NCBI GenBank assembly: GCA_023079485.1
Contig: CM041101.1
Span: forward strand, 7,901,501-7,965,500
Source of the DNA: Archilochus colubris
Taxonomy: Eukaryota > Chordata > Aves > Apodiformes > Trochilidae
Length of the DNA: 64,000 nt
Reading direction: 5' to 3'
Numbering within the stretch: position 1 is the stretch's first letter; each line of letters begins with the position of its first letter. A program made the translations under genes and the position numbers. This document shows, one piece after another, positions 23,641 through 43,100 of the stretch. Below the pieces are notes generated by a model that was not told the DNA's origin, did no database searches, and worked only from the letters and a program-made list of their open reading frames with translations.

Positions 23641-26600
23641 ATAAATATAATTATATAAATGAATATATTTATATACGTGCCCCCCACTAATGGCTGTAAG
23701 TGCACGTAGGGTGCTTATTGCATGTATGTAGGATACTGTGTGTGGCCGATGCGCAGTGTTACCTGTGCTCTGATTCACCCGTGCTGTCATGAGCTTCGAC
23801 AGAAAAATACCTTTCACGAGGGCTGTGGGAATGCCACTTTGTATGCGAGAAGGCAACAGAAGTATTCTAGATTTAATCTCTGCTTTATGTCAATCCTTGT
23901 TTGGTTTAAACAGAAAAACGTTGTTCGGTTCTCTCACCTAGTCATCTGTTGTTCGTGTGCAGAACACTTAAGGTTTCTGTAACATCTATGGATAGGTTTA
24001 GTCCTTAATTAAAATTTTACTGAATTATCCTTGCAGTAAAGCCAGGGAGTGGTGTCTGTGCACTGGAGGCTCTGGCAGTGGCTCTGTTGCTCTGGATGTT
24101 ACTTGATGAGGACTTTGCTCTATAGGCCTCTGAAATAGAGTAGATCTGTGTGGTTGTATGACATTTTTTCATGAAAATAACTCCCTTGTGAGCAGGATTT
24201 ACTCTGGTTGTCTGTATCCTGAATCATTTAAAATCTTAATTTAGAAACCTAACTTCTCCACTAGCCCAATGGTATTGTATGGGATGCATTGATTTGGATT
24301 GAGGGCCTCTTGTACTTGGGCACTGCTCAGGAATAGGAAGAAGATTCCAACTATGGAGGACTTAATATCACACAGATTTTTATGGATTAAAAAGGAATGT
24401 GCTAGCTTCCTGTAGGGCTTTCCACTCATATGTCTGAGTGGAAAGAAGAAGCTTCTGTTTTCCATCATATGGATAGCAAAAAAAAAAAAAGGTTATCCTG
24501 AAGAACAGTAGTTTGAAAGCAAACCTGTTATACTGGAGATACAAGGATTTAAAATGTAAATAGATTTTTTAAATTACTTGCTTACTCCTGTGCATTGCAG
24601 CCTGTTTATGATTGGTTCTCATTTTGCTCTTTCTGGAACAAAGCCAGCAGACCTTACTTAATTTTGTTCTCAAATGTCTTTGTCTTGTTGTCTTTTCCAA
24701 GGTGATGACTCCAGACAGCTCCATGTTTCTGATTTGTTAGGCTGACAACAAAATACTCCTGGTTTCTCCATGTACTGCCCCTAAAACTCCCTGGTATCTC
24801 TGGAACTTGGTTCCCTTGCCTGTGAACACAGGCATGTGCTACAGGTTAGACTGTTTTATAGGAAGGGGAAATAGGATAAAAAAAAGATAAGATGGATATA
24901 GAACTATGGCTGAGAAAATGAGTAGTGGAGAAAGTTCTCTTACTGGTGAGGGCAGCCATGCAGTATTTAATTGAGCTATGGTGCTGGGGTGTGGTTAGTA
25001 AGAAATGAGGTGTGGGCATATAAATGCAGAAAGTTTCTGAAACAAAATGGAGGAACTGAATGGAGCAGGATCTGAAACCATTGAGAGGATAACCTGCAGC
25101 ATGCATATGACTGGATAATTGCTGAGGAAAATCATAAAGTGAAGATAACCTTGGTGTAAAAATGTAAATAAAGTCAGAGTTCTTGTATAGGAAGAGAAGT
25201 GAAGGCCTGTGAGGTCTTCTGAAATACTTGCTGAGTATTTCAGGCTGAGTTTAGGTGTTTTGCATTATTAAAAAATACAGCAAATGCATTTCTTCAAGAA
25301 CAGCTTAAACCAGGGCTCTGCACAGCTGAAGCTTCTTAGTCTGAGCCCACCAGCATTCAGCCCTGGTGTGCTTTTAGAATTAGAATAACTGGATGTGGAA
25401 ATAATAAGGAAATGAACAGTGATTTTTGACAGCAGATCAGAAGGAGCTTGCTGGGCAGCTGTGTGATCAAAGATCAGTTCAGCCAAATTTGCTGTCTTGT
25501 GCTAATCAGATGCTTTAATGAAGTCCAAATGGGGAAAGCTGGAGAGGATGACTCTAGGGGGGCTGAAGAATGAGTAAGAAACTGGCCAGCAACAGAATGC
25601 TGGTTGTGGAAGTATTGGGCTGCTGGCAGGCTGCTAATAAAAATCCTCAGGGATCAGTCTTAGGGAAGAGCTTTAGAAAGACAAGGCTACAGAAATAAAC
25701 AGGGAGACTGTGGGGCCATCAGCTTAAAGAGGGCCAAAATGTTTGTATGATAAGGACGACATAAATGTCCTTGATTTATGGAAGTCATAGGACCACAATG
25801 AGATTTAATTGTAATAGAGTTTATAACTTGTCATGGACAACAGACTTTAGGGATTTCACTGCTTGGGTGCATTAACTGATAACAAAACTGTTATTGCCTT
25901 CCAGTATGATGTGACTTTTACAGAAGACCACAACTGAAGCAATTTCAGACATTTTAGCAGCCTTCTAAAGTAAGGTATCAGTTAGCCTGTGTTTTGTGTG
26001 CTTGGCAGAAGTCTTCATCAGGGGAATAGTGCAATTATGAATTAAAAAAAATTCTACCTTTGTCCTGTTCTTTCCTTCCTTATTCATCTCTTCTCAGTGT
26101 TCAGTGTTAATTAGCATCTAAATAAATATGCAAGGAAAATTATGCTCTGGGAAAGAGGATAGCTGCCTTTTAATTTTGTGTAGATTTAGCTGTTCTAAAT
26201 AATAGTTACTGGTTGCATGCAGTTCACTGTGTACTCAACTAATATTTTCTTCCAAATGAAGAAAGTAACAGCTCTTTAGCAGTTGTCTCAGTGTATGCAA
26301 GGGATGATGTGGTGGCATTACCTTTTTATAAAAGGAACTGGATTTCACCTGTGAGATCCTCTCATGTTGCATATCCTTGAGGAGTGACTGAAAGAATCCC
26401 TGGATGGCCAGATGAAATGCAAAATGCTGCTTGCTCAGACTAAACAGCACTTCCTGAGGGGAACCTGTATTAATTAGCCAGCCCTGAATTTGAAGGTGAT
26501 AACTGTTTCCAGAGGTATCATCTCTCTCTAGATGATGGTATTAACCATGCACACTGTCTTAACAAAACCTGCGCATCCAGGTTTTTTACTCTTCTGGTAA

Positions 26601-29600
26601 AGAACCTGCTTCTTACTGAGCATAAAGCTATGAAATTTCTCCATGCAAACATTTAGTGAAGAATTAAAATTGACTGTGTCCTTGAGTGGAACTAGAGGGA
26701 ACTGCTTGTGTCTCACAAAAGCTGGTGTGGTTATGGTATTTACAGTTATGTTACTCTGATAAAAGAATGTTAGGGCAGTGTGCCTGAACCACCTTATCTT
26801 GGGTTGTACAGATGTATGCTGATACTTGAAATAAGGCTCCAGTGAGATGTCAAAATACCTGTGGAGTGTTTGTCAATTAGAGGAGATGTAGGTATCTCTT
26901 TAAGGTCATCTATAACTTCTTATAAATAAAAAGAAACTTTGCAGGAGAAAGTTGCTGTATAGATTATAGTGACACTAGCCACTGTAAGACTTCTAATCCT
27001 AACTGTAATACAGAAATTAATTGTGCACACTTTGAAAATAGGAAAATTCTGTGTATAGGGAAGCATGATCCTCTGGCTAGCTGCCATTCTGAAGTAATGC
27101 TCTAAACTCTGGGGAAGTGTTACCTCTGAAAAGGGAGCCAGGACTTGCTCTAAGTTGGCAAGCTTTCCTGATAGAGAGATGGCAGGTAGCTTTCAGACTA
27201 AACTTCTGTTTTCTGTTAACAGTAAATTCATAGTTAGTTAACTTTTCTGTCATACTGTGTAATATCAGTGGTGGATGAAGGTAAGTTGCCCATTCTTATG
27301 TGCAACTCTTTCAGTCCTGCAGTTCTTGCCTCCCTGTTTTCCCAAGAGGAAAACCCCTAACCCTGGTACTGAGGTTAATTTAAAGTCATGTGTCTGGAAC
27401 CAGAGGGCTGTGGAGGAAGAATTTCTACAGATAGCTGGTGCTGTCAACATGGCTTCCCCTTGCATTAGCATGTAGCTTATATACTCCTGTGTTTACTGAA
27501 TCCTCTTGTCTACTATTATCTGGACTTCCTTCTTTCTTTTCTAGTAAGTGCTGAGACTAAGTTTTCTAAGGCTGAGTTCTCACCATGGCTTCTGTGTTTA
27601 GTTTGTTGCATTTAGTTTTTTCCCCTTCTTCCAGAGTCCTTCTGGAATATCAGCTTCATAGCAAGGTCTGAGCACAGTCTGGATTCCTGGTTATCCCAAT
27701 TGGAATTTAAATGTTTAAAAGTTTATTTCATTGGAGGGGTTTGTTGGTTTTGACATTGTTTTTTTTCCCTCTTTCTGGAAAACAGATGACTACTTTAAAA
27801 GATTTCTGACCTTTAGTAATAATTGGAGTATTTCAGAATATTTTCTGTAATATGACCCTTGGAATAAATATGAAACCAAAGAGTTTTTAATTCCAGAAAC
27901 TGTTTAAATTTATTATCTGTTTCTGCAAGCTTTCAGTACATGTTTACCAGGCACTCTACCTTCTCCAGCAACACTCTGGGCCTTGAGAGGAGGTCTAGAC
28001 TCATCATATGAGTTCTCTATTGGTATTGCTATTAATACTCTGTTTCTTTATGCTTTGGAAAGCATGTGCTAGGGCTGGCTGTACACGTTGGGGTATGTGG
28101 TATCTCTTTCCTCCTGTAGGAGCCTAATGTCCCTGTAAGAACCAGGGTGAAGTTTTAGAAACTAGTCATGGCTCTTAGTTAGTCCTTCCTTCCCACCCAT
28201 TTCTTAACAAACTTCGTTGCCAAGCACAGAATTTGGTTTTCTAACACTCACTTTGCAGTGGGATCTGATCTTGATGCATACATTGCAAAGCAGTGACAGT
28301 TTATTTTATATTGAAATAATATAGTTAGACTTCTTTACTTGAAAAGTAGAATGAAAATTGGCATATCTTAGCAAGCAAAAACAGTCTGTCAAGCAGAGAT
28401 GTATATTTAGCAGTAAGGACTCCACTTCAGAGGCTTGTTTGAAATTCAGTTTGTGATACAGCTGCACACAGTTCCCAGTTGGTCCATTCTTCAGAAAAAA
28501 AAAAAATACAATTTCCTCACTATTCAGTGATGCTGCTTACAGGCTTGGCTAGTAAGAAGTGTTCTCACTCAGAAATGTGGAACACCCTTGAGTGTTGAGT
28601 ACTTAGCATTCCTTAGGAGAGGGTCACCTAGGTTTGTGCAGGCAGAGTTCATAGCCACAAGTGATTCTCTATAGTGGAGTTTGTGGGGTTTTTTGTTTGT
28701 TTTTTTTTTGAGTGCAAGTTACTAGATACAACACTCTGTAGAGCTTTCAGCCTAAATGTATCCTAGTGCACTTGGCATCTTGCTTTTCTTTTTCTATTGT
28801 GATGTAGCACCCACCTGTTTTCTCTGGAAAATAGTACAGTTCATGCTATCCTTCTGAAGGATATATATCCACATATAAATTGGCCTTTTCAAGCCTCTTT
28901 TTAAACTCCACTTACATGCTACACAATCCCCCTGTTTAAACTCATCTGCTATCAAACTGAATTGAGCCATGAGTGGACTCCCAGCTTTACTTAGAGCTAA
29001 GTGTCCTGGAAGAAAAAGTGGATTGGATCAGAAGATGCTCTGCTTGAATGTGACTGCTCTTGGGACATGCTGGAGAGGAGGAAAAACATACTGTGTGAAG
29101 ATGTATTCAGAACATTTGAAGTATTGCAGGTTTCCACAGTGAATTTTTCCCCTGAACAGCCATAAGAAGTCCCACTGACCTGTTGGTTGCCAGGGCAAAG
29201 GTGGTGTGGGATGGCTGTGTGAATTTGCCTCTACTGTGGCACAAGAGTTTCCTCTGAGGTGACTGTTCTGGGAACCTGTGCAGCACTTGGTGTGGAATTC
29301 TGTCTTGCCAACACATACAAGAATTACTGTCCAAAATTGTCTTTTGTTTGCTATCTGGGGTTAAACTTGGTTTATTAGAACAGGACTTGATGGCAGATGC
29401 TGCATTCTACTTGGGATAGGTGGACTTAAGAGGTTCTGTATCATGGGCCAGTGGTGAAGGAAGGGTGAGGTGCAGAGCAGTGACTGGCACACAGTGAACC
29501 CTTCTCAGCTGCCCCTGGGAGTTGTCCCCTCCAAGGTCTAGATAAGAGCATTTGCTTTAAACCTCTGCTGTGTGCAGTGGTGGCTGTGTGCTGTGAATGA

Positions 29601-30789
29601 GATTTGTTGTCAATCACCTTCCTTATGACTGCAGTTCACTGTTGGGGATTAATTGTGGTTGAGGAAACAATACATTGTTTTTTTTTAAAGTTGCAGGATT
29701 GATCTTTCCTGTGTTTTTATTTATAGTACTGGTTTCATTTATCATGTGGATGACATATGACTGAATGAAAAATCTTGGTAGGCTAAAGCAATGTTCTTGA
29801 TAAAAAGCACTGTATTTTTCTAGTGGCTGTCTCTACCATGCAGGAGCAGGTAAAGGAAGTGCTGAATTCCCAGTGGAAACTCTCCACTTGCTTAACTGAC
29901 CACGCTGTATCCAGTTTAACTTCAAACCTGGGACAGAAGCAGTCTGCTCCTATAGATTTGTAATTCGAGTTAACTGCTGTGTTAGTAAGTCAGCTGTTAC
30001 TCCTTGCAGGTTTACACACTTGAAGCTAGTTCTGATTCCTCCTGCATATAGGAAAGCACATGAAGTCTCTGGAATATTGGACATATCCCAATCTAATTTT
30101 GACTGTCACTTAAAAAAGAGAAACTGCAAAGCCTTGCTGTTAGTGCTGCTCTGCTGACAAAGCCACAGAGATGTTAACTGACTTCCTGAACATCTGATTT
30201 GTGGCTTGTACCACTTTTCTGACATGGACTTGTTGCAGTCCAGATCCCAGTTAAAGCTACCACAGCATTCTTTTAAATAATTCTTAGCTCTTTGGTGCAA
30301 GCTGTGTTGTGCCCTTTGCTCCTTTTGCAAGTCTCAAAAGTGTGAGGTAAATAGTTCCAAACTGTTGGTTTTGTTAAACCTCTTCAGATTTTCCTTTTTT
30401 TTTCAGTCACATTTTCTTTTCAGTTCACATGTCAGCTGTTTGGTTAGGGTGTACTGGTCCACTCAGTGACTCTGCTCATAGAAAACAAACTCCTAGAGCT
30501 TTTCACCAGCTTTGTCTTGCTTCATAAAATTGAATTAGTATCAATAATATGCAGAGTATGTTTCTATTGAGAGGGGTTCAGAGCAAATGCTATGACAGTT
30601 TTGCTGAATGTCTTTTGATGCTAATTCAGTGACTGGGGAAGTACACCCAAACTTCAACTGGGAATGAAAGAACAGTTGGATGAGAAAGGAAGGGGAAGGG
30701 ATTTCTATTGGTTTGTATAATGAAATTGGATTACTTAATTTGATTTTGGTGAATAAGTAGTTCTGATGTGCTCTCTTTTTTTGTTTTAG
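23194..30789 (+). other. RAB14: RAB14 intron 1; no other gene seen
   Basis: About 7.6 kb, beginning in the CpG island and then AT-rich. It has an AT-rich tract at about 23638-23676 and scattered homopolymers. No further exon or recognisable repeat was seen. Confidence 0.7.
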
Positions 30790-30796
30790 TGCCACA

Positions 30797-36935
<6,139 letters not shown>

Positions 36936-38825
36936 TGACCTCTGTCCCGTGGCTCCATTTCTGACCCTTCACCTCTGTCTGGTGGAAGTGGTGCTTTTGA
37001 CTGCTTCCCTGTCTTCTGTACATCTTATTGGGTTTAATTAAAACTCTGAGACAAGTTTAACACAGTACTAAACTGCTAAACAACTTTAGATGTAATCAGG
37101 TTATCAAAGGCAAGTAGAGTAATAAAACCTCTCCTGCATGGTAAATCTAGAAGTTTTTTTTTTTTTTCCTTGATTGTCCTTGTGATAGTGTCCACGGATA
37201 CATAATTTAAACTGAGCACTGATGCTGGACTCATGATTTTACACTTTTTGCAGGGCTTTGTCTTGTACGGTTTAATTTTATGGTTCTTTGGCCTTTCTTC
37301 CCCACCTCTAACTGTTTAGAGCTGTCCCTAGTAAAGGATAAGTTTTTTTGCTGTGAAATGACTTTGGATGGTAGTGAGGGGCTCTGTAAGGATGTGCTGT
37401 TGTTGAAAGGATTCCCTGTGGTGTGTGTTGGGGGCCGGGGGGGATGGGGCTGGCACAGGAGTGTACAACTTGCACAGGAAAACAATCCATTCATTCTTGT
37501 GCTCATAGCTTTACACCATTTTTTTTGCCACTTTTATCCTTTCCATTTGTTAACAGAACGTAAATATGTATAAAATTTGAAGGAACTGAGCTTAACAGTT
37601 AAATACATCCTGTGTATATGATTTTAATGAAGAAAAATGATTACTGGCATTAGCACAGTATATAAGAATTTGTACAGTCTGACCTACATGTGCCCACCTT
37701 GCCCCCTTAGCACAGAAATTGGTGTGGCTGCCACTCCCTTAGGCTTTAACTCCTTGGTGTTGTCAGTGGCCATTGTGCTGGGGAGCTCTGGTCCTGATGC
37801 AGAAGTTGAACACTAGTGGAATCTGTCTCTCATCTTTGCACTGTGGTTTACTGATGCTGTTGGATTAATCCTGTTCTGTGCAATCAGCAGTGTGCTCTAA
37901 CCTGCTTTTCTCTTCTGTAAGCATTTTGCATTATTGGGCTTCATCACCTGCCTTGCACCCTACCCAAAGGCTGGTTCTCCTGCACATCTTCTGCTTTTAT
38001 ACCTTTAACTTTTTGAATGGTCAGAGGCTGAACTGGACAGCTGGAACAAGGTGTGTGCTCTCTAGGGATTTTTAACTACTGTTGTATTTTTTAACAGTCC
38101 TGTGTGAGGGTTTCTTTTGAAGGCTTGGCCTTTTTGATCAAGACTTTTAGAACATCCTTCATGGGGTGACACAGATTTCAAGTGGTGATCTGTGGATGTT
38201 ACAGAGCTTCACGTGGGGTTTGCTGTGCTGTCAGGCTGGAGCCTTTGGCTCTGCACTTGGAAAAACATCATGTGTGGCTTAAAAATGGAAGGGGGCAAGG
38301 GCTTAACCATCATCAAAAGTCTGACTTTAATCTTACTGTGGTGTTCAAAGTACAAAGTAGTCTTAAAATCCCTCTCTAGACACTAAAACTACAACGTTCA
38401 GACTTGTAAGTTAACAGTGGTACCACAGTATTGTACAGTCAATGTTAAATAAAAGCCAAAACTGGAATGTGCAGACAATAGGATTTGGGTAACTTGTGCA
38501 CTGTCCCTTTGTTTTGTCTGGTTAGTCCTTTTTTTAACTAAGTAGATGGGTATGTTCAAGATCTACAGCTAATGCATCCTGCTCAAACCAAGGCTGCACC
38601 ACAAAGGGTTTGCCCAGGGACCACGACCTGCTGCTGACATGAAGTAGATGTTCTAATGACTACAGCTTGTTGAGGTGCAATACCTGTACTCCCAGAGTAA
38701 GTTACAGTAGGTCTTATTGTTTCTGTCACAGAAAGGATCTGTTCAGACTGCTGTACTCCTCATTTGATGTAACAATGCTATTAATCTAAATATTTGTAAA
38801 TAAAGTACCTGTATCTAGATAAACT
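36936..38825 (+). other. RAB14: RAB14 3'UTR with several poly(A) signals
   Basis: AATAAA hexamers occur at 37121-37126, 38448-38453 and 38799-38804. The last, followed by GT-rich sequence, is the likeliest distal end; the first would give a roughly 200-nt 3'UTR. Lengths of individual isoforms cannot be decided from sequence. Confidence 0.7.
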
Positions 38826-39620
38826 ACTGTGGCTTGTGGTGTTGGCTCTGTCCCTTCTCTGGTTATGGTGTGCCTGCAGAGGGGGCTTGTTCCTTGGGGC
38901 TGTTTTCTATCCACCACAGCAGCTGCCAAGCAAAAGCTGCCAAGCAGGTGCTTCTGCTTGCCTGCAGCCAGAGCTTTGTTGCTTGGGAAAAGCATCTCAT
39001 TACCCTGGTGGAAGAGGAATGTGAGCACTACCCCAGGTTAGGCAGGAATTCCTGGCAGTGATGGTATTTGTGCTTTAACTCCTTGTGTTTGACCTTGACA
39101 ATGACCTTAAGTGATCAAAACTCCACAGGCTGCTCCTAAGAGGAGTCTGTGAGGAACTTCTAGAGCCCAGAACTGTTCCTTAAGATGGAAAGAGGTCAGA
39201 GCTGTGTTTGTTCCCCACTGGGGAAATGTGCCATGGCTGCTAGGGGACATTTGCTGGACAGAAAAGGAGCCACGTGATAATTTGTGGAGTTCTGCCTGGA
39301 GGTTTTACCAAGTGATTTCCCATGACTGGTTAAGAGCAAGTTGCAAAGCCTTGAGAGAAGAGTGGGAGCTGGCTGCTTACACATGGTAGCCAGGAGTAGT
39401 AACAACTGCATAAATACTGATGTGGGATAAGTTTTACCTTTGGCAAATAAGAGCTGCAAGGGTCAGAGTGCTACTGCTGTCCTGAGGAGGGCTGCCTAGC
39501 CTTGGGACCAGCTTTAAAAAAAAAAACCCAACCAACCAGACAAACACCAAGCCTCAGTCACTGGATTTTAAGTATTAAAAAAAAAATTACTGTATTGAAA
39601 ACATCCTTGCATTTGACACC
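38826..39620. other. Convergent gap between RAB14 and CNTRL 3' ends
   Basis: About 0.8 kb separating the putative distal RAB14 poly(A) site from the putative CNTRL poly(A) site. It includes a near-exact tandem AGCTGCCAAGCA duplication at about 38922-38949. No gene was seen. Confidence 0.6.
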
Positions 39621-39642
39621 AGGTAAACTTCCTGCTAAAAGG

Positions 39643-39648
39643 TTTATT
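39643..39648 (-). terminator. CNTRL: Candidate CNTRL poly(A) signal
   Basis: TTTATT on the plus strand is AATAAA on the minus strand, about 420 nt downstream of the proposed CNTRL stop codon. It is the first clear hexamer after that stop. Confidence 0.5.
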
Positions 39649-40069
39649 TTAAAAGTGGAAACTAACAAATACCAACACTTAAATAGAAGCTGTTGTTTAG
39701 GACACATTTAAAATACTTTTAAAAAAAAAACCTTATATACATAAAGCTCAGTTATTTAATCATAAAAAACACAGTACCGAGCAGGCCCTGCAGCCAGCTG
39801 GCTGCTAGTGGTGGCAAATACCTTTCTAGAAGAGGCTTGTAAAAGTGTGAGGTAGAAACCTTAGAAGGTGGTAACCAAGGGTGAAAATTCACCTTTTTCA
39901 GCTCCCAAGCAGCAGCAAGGGCTGGAACACCAACCCCAGGAATGGCTTTCACTGGAAAAGGACAAGAGGCTCCAGGACCCACACCTGGGCTACCCCCACC
40001 CCTTGCCTGTGTGCCTGCAGGATGCTCCTGACTCAGCTCCAGGGCTCCTGTCACATCTCCCTCTGGGAT

Positions 40070-40168
40070 TCACTGAGAAATTCCTCGTGAGCAGGACTGG
40101 AGAGTCTGGGGCACCATGGAAATCCCTGCTGGGCTGCTGGGGAAGTGTGCTACTTGTGTCAGAGTAGC
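40070..40168 (-). CDS. CNTRL: CNTRL candidate terminal coding exon
   Basis: A pyrimidine-rich acceptor (GTTTTTTCCAG) ends at 40169. In phase 0 it reads ATLTQVAHFPSSPAGISMVP and twelve further codons to TGA at 40072-40070. Similarity to the human tail is weak, so it is chosen from splice strength, phase and position before a poly(A) signal. Confidence 0.5.
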   Translation of the reverse strand, partial: ATLTQVAHFPSSPAGISMVPQTLQSCSRGISQ

Positions 40169-43100
40169 CTGGAAAAAACAGCAAAAGTTTTCAGTAATTA
40201 ATTAATGTCTTCAATTAGCTGAGACACATTGATCTTTAAAAAAAAAAAAAACACAACAACACAAAAAGGCCAATTTTTAAAGAATAAAAGAAAGTTTAAA
40301 AACCCCACACCCAACCTTTTGGGGAAATGCACCCTTTTGAAACAAGTCTGCTGTTGCCACAGCACAGTATGATCACCTCAGCTTCAGAAACCCCTGCAGT
40401 GCCTCTAACAGGGTGAGCAGATGGCTGTAATACATTACCAGTGAGCTAAAAAATATTAAAATCCAGAATTCCTGTACACAGTAGAGCATTACCTGTGTTT
40501 CTCTTAAATTCAGGGCATTGTGGAAGGACACCAGACTTGAGCTTTGGGTCAGAAGCAGGGAATCTGAAGCAGTGCTGCTGACCAGGTCATCCAGAGCATC
40601 TACCTGGAGCTTCAGGCTGTGCAGGGAGCCCTCTGTCTGCTGCTTCCCTCTGATCAACACCTCCACTTGCTTGGACAGGCACTGCTGGAGCTGAGCCTAA
40701 ACACAGGTTAGATTCAGTCAGAGCCAGCTCCAGTTTCAGGACTGGAGTTTAAGCCTTCTGACCTTATAGTCAGGCCATAAGGGGTGTGATGTTTAGAGTC
40801 TCAAACCACAAGCAGATGGCAGTGGGTTTGTGAATTATTTTTAAATAGTTCACCTCCTCCCAAGGCAGTAATAAACTCATTTTTACAGCCTTTATCACAT
40901 AAAGTGATTGCAGGTGCTCCTGAACTGTAATTCATCATGGTGCTAATTTACCACAGAATGATGTCAATGAGGAAATCTTGCTGGAATACTCAAAAATCCA
41001 ATTAACCATTACAATTAGCAGTTGCTAGGCTTGCTTCTACCCTTCCCACCCAAAGATACTGATCAGGTACAGAGCAGACAGAGCTGGAGAAGGTCCCTCA
41101 GAGCACTCTGGAGTCCCTCAGATTATTTTTAGGAGGGACCCAGTGGACACATTGATGCAACAGGAAGAGATTTGTCACCTTCAGCCGATCTTCCTGGTGC
41201 TGCAGCTGTTCCCGCAGAGCCTCTCCACGCCACTGCTCATCCTTTTGGAAACAAAAAAAAGCACATTCAGCAACAGTGTCACAGCTCAAGGTACCACCAC
41301 TGCCCTGGGCAGCTGTAGCAGGAGCCACAGCCACTTTTTGAAACCATTTTACCATTAGGAAGACTTGAGAAAAATCCAATTTTTCTTTCAATGCGAGGAG
41401 CCTTTTGTCAGCAGCAGCAAACACAGCAGTCTCTAAGTTACCAGACTGACACTGCAGCCCACCCTGAGCTTCAGATGATGCTTCCAAACCTTCTGATGGT
41501 TGCAGAGAGCAGAGGTTTGAAGATTTAAACCCCGCCCTGATTTCATCTTCAACCTCCAGTTTAAGCAACGTTGCTGTGTTCTGGATTTCCCTTTGCCACT
41601 TTTCCAGGTCTTCCTGAGCTTTAACCTGCACCACAGAAGAGTCTCATCACTTGGCTGCATTGCAAATGCAACAGAGGGATTTTTCTGTATAATTTTTCTG
41701 TATAATTGACCAAGGTTCATTTCTGAAATGTGGCCTGGACAGCTGAGGGAGGGAATCCTGCTCTGGAGCTCAGCAGCCCTGCACTGGGAACTCCTGCATG
41801 ACTGCCTGGCTGGAGCTCCTCTGTTCATTTTTAAACCAGGAGCTGCTTGATCCTACTACAAACTTCCCCTAGACTGGAGAAAAGCTACATGGCAATTTGA
41901 AGTAGGTCTATTTCTAACTGTGACAGGGCAGACAGGAGCATAAACCCAGTACAACATAAACTTGTCTGGAGGACTTGGCTTTCCCTCAAACCCATCTGTA
42001 TTTGGCCCCTCAGTTCTACCTGGGCTTGGAGATCCCTGTAGTCCTGTTGGATCTGGCCAAGGTCCTTCATATGGTGCTCAGCTTGTTCCTGGTTATTGTG
42101 TGCTGCTTGTTCTGCAGTTGCTACATCACTCTGCAAACAATTATTTTCATGCTTTTGTTCCTAAGAGGAGGCAGAAAGATTGCCTTTTACTGTGAGCATC
42201 CACTGCAGAAAAATGGATCAACAGAACCCACATAACACAGTTTCTTAAGTTAAAAGGCAGAAACTGCATTGAATAGGAGTAACTAGAGCTGTTTGGCAGC
42301 ACCATCTAGAAATATCTGAGTTTGGTTGCCTCAGGTTCTGTCTAGTCATGAAATTAATGCATTACTTCATTCCTCCTATAAGAAAAATAGGTGTTCTATC
42401 ACTTTGCTGCTTAAAAATAACTCAAATCCCCAGACAATCAATCTCCCCTCAGCCAGGACTTACCTGCAGTTTTCTTTCAAGCTGCATCCTTTGCCTTTTC
42501 ATGGCTTCTTTCAGACTCAGGATTCGTTTTTCAGCTTTTTTCCTTTCTGATGCAATCTGATCCTGGAGATGCTTTAGCTCAGACTTGGAGACTTCCAATT
42601 CTTTGTGAAGAGACTGTATTTCTCTGCTTTTCTGTTGTAATTGTAAATCTTTTTCTGAGAGCTGTTGTTCTGTAATTAACATTTTTTTAAAACAACCCCA
42701 ATTAGCAGAAAAATCTTGGCATATTTCATACACATCAGATATTTGACAAACACATTCATCTGCTGAGCAATGGTTTGTAAAAACAGACACAAGGTGAGAG
42801 GGGACAGAACAACAGGATAGCATTTCTGTTCTTTGGCAAGTTAATTTAAGGATAGAGTTAATCCAGGTGCTGCATTAGAAACCAACTGAGCTTAACAAAA
42901 CACTGCTTGGTTTCATCAGATTTAGAACCCACAGACAATCACAATTTATTTCTGCAATCAATCTTACTGCTTTTCCTGACAGTTTCTTCAAGTGCTGCAC
43001 ATCGGGACTCCTCCTTTTCCAGCTTCCCAAGGTTTTCTTCTGCCACTCTAATTTTTGCTATTGCCTGCTCCAGTTTCTTTTGTTTCTCTGTTAATTCCTT

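Noticed and set aside
22738..23856. Several 100-250 codon ORFs on both strands over the RAB14 CpG island
   Set aside because: They overlap in multiple frames, have GC-driven amino-acid composition, and cover promoter and 5'UTR sequence. No family similarity was recognised.
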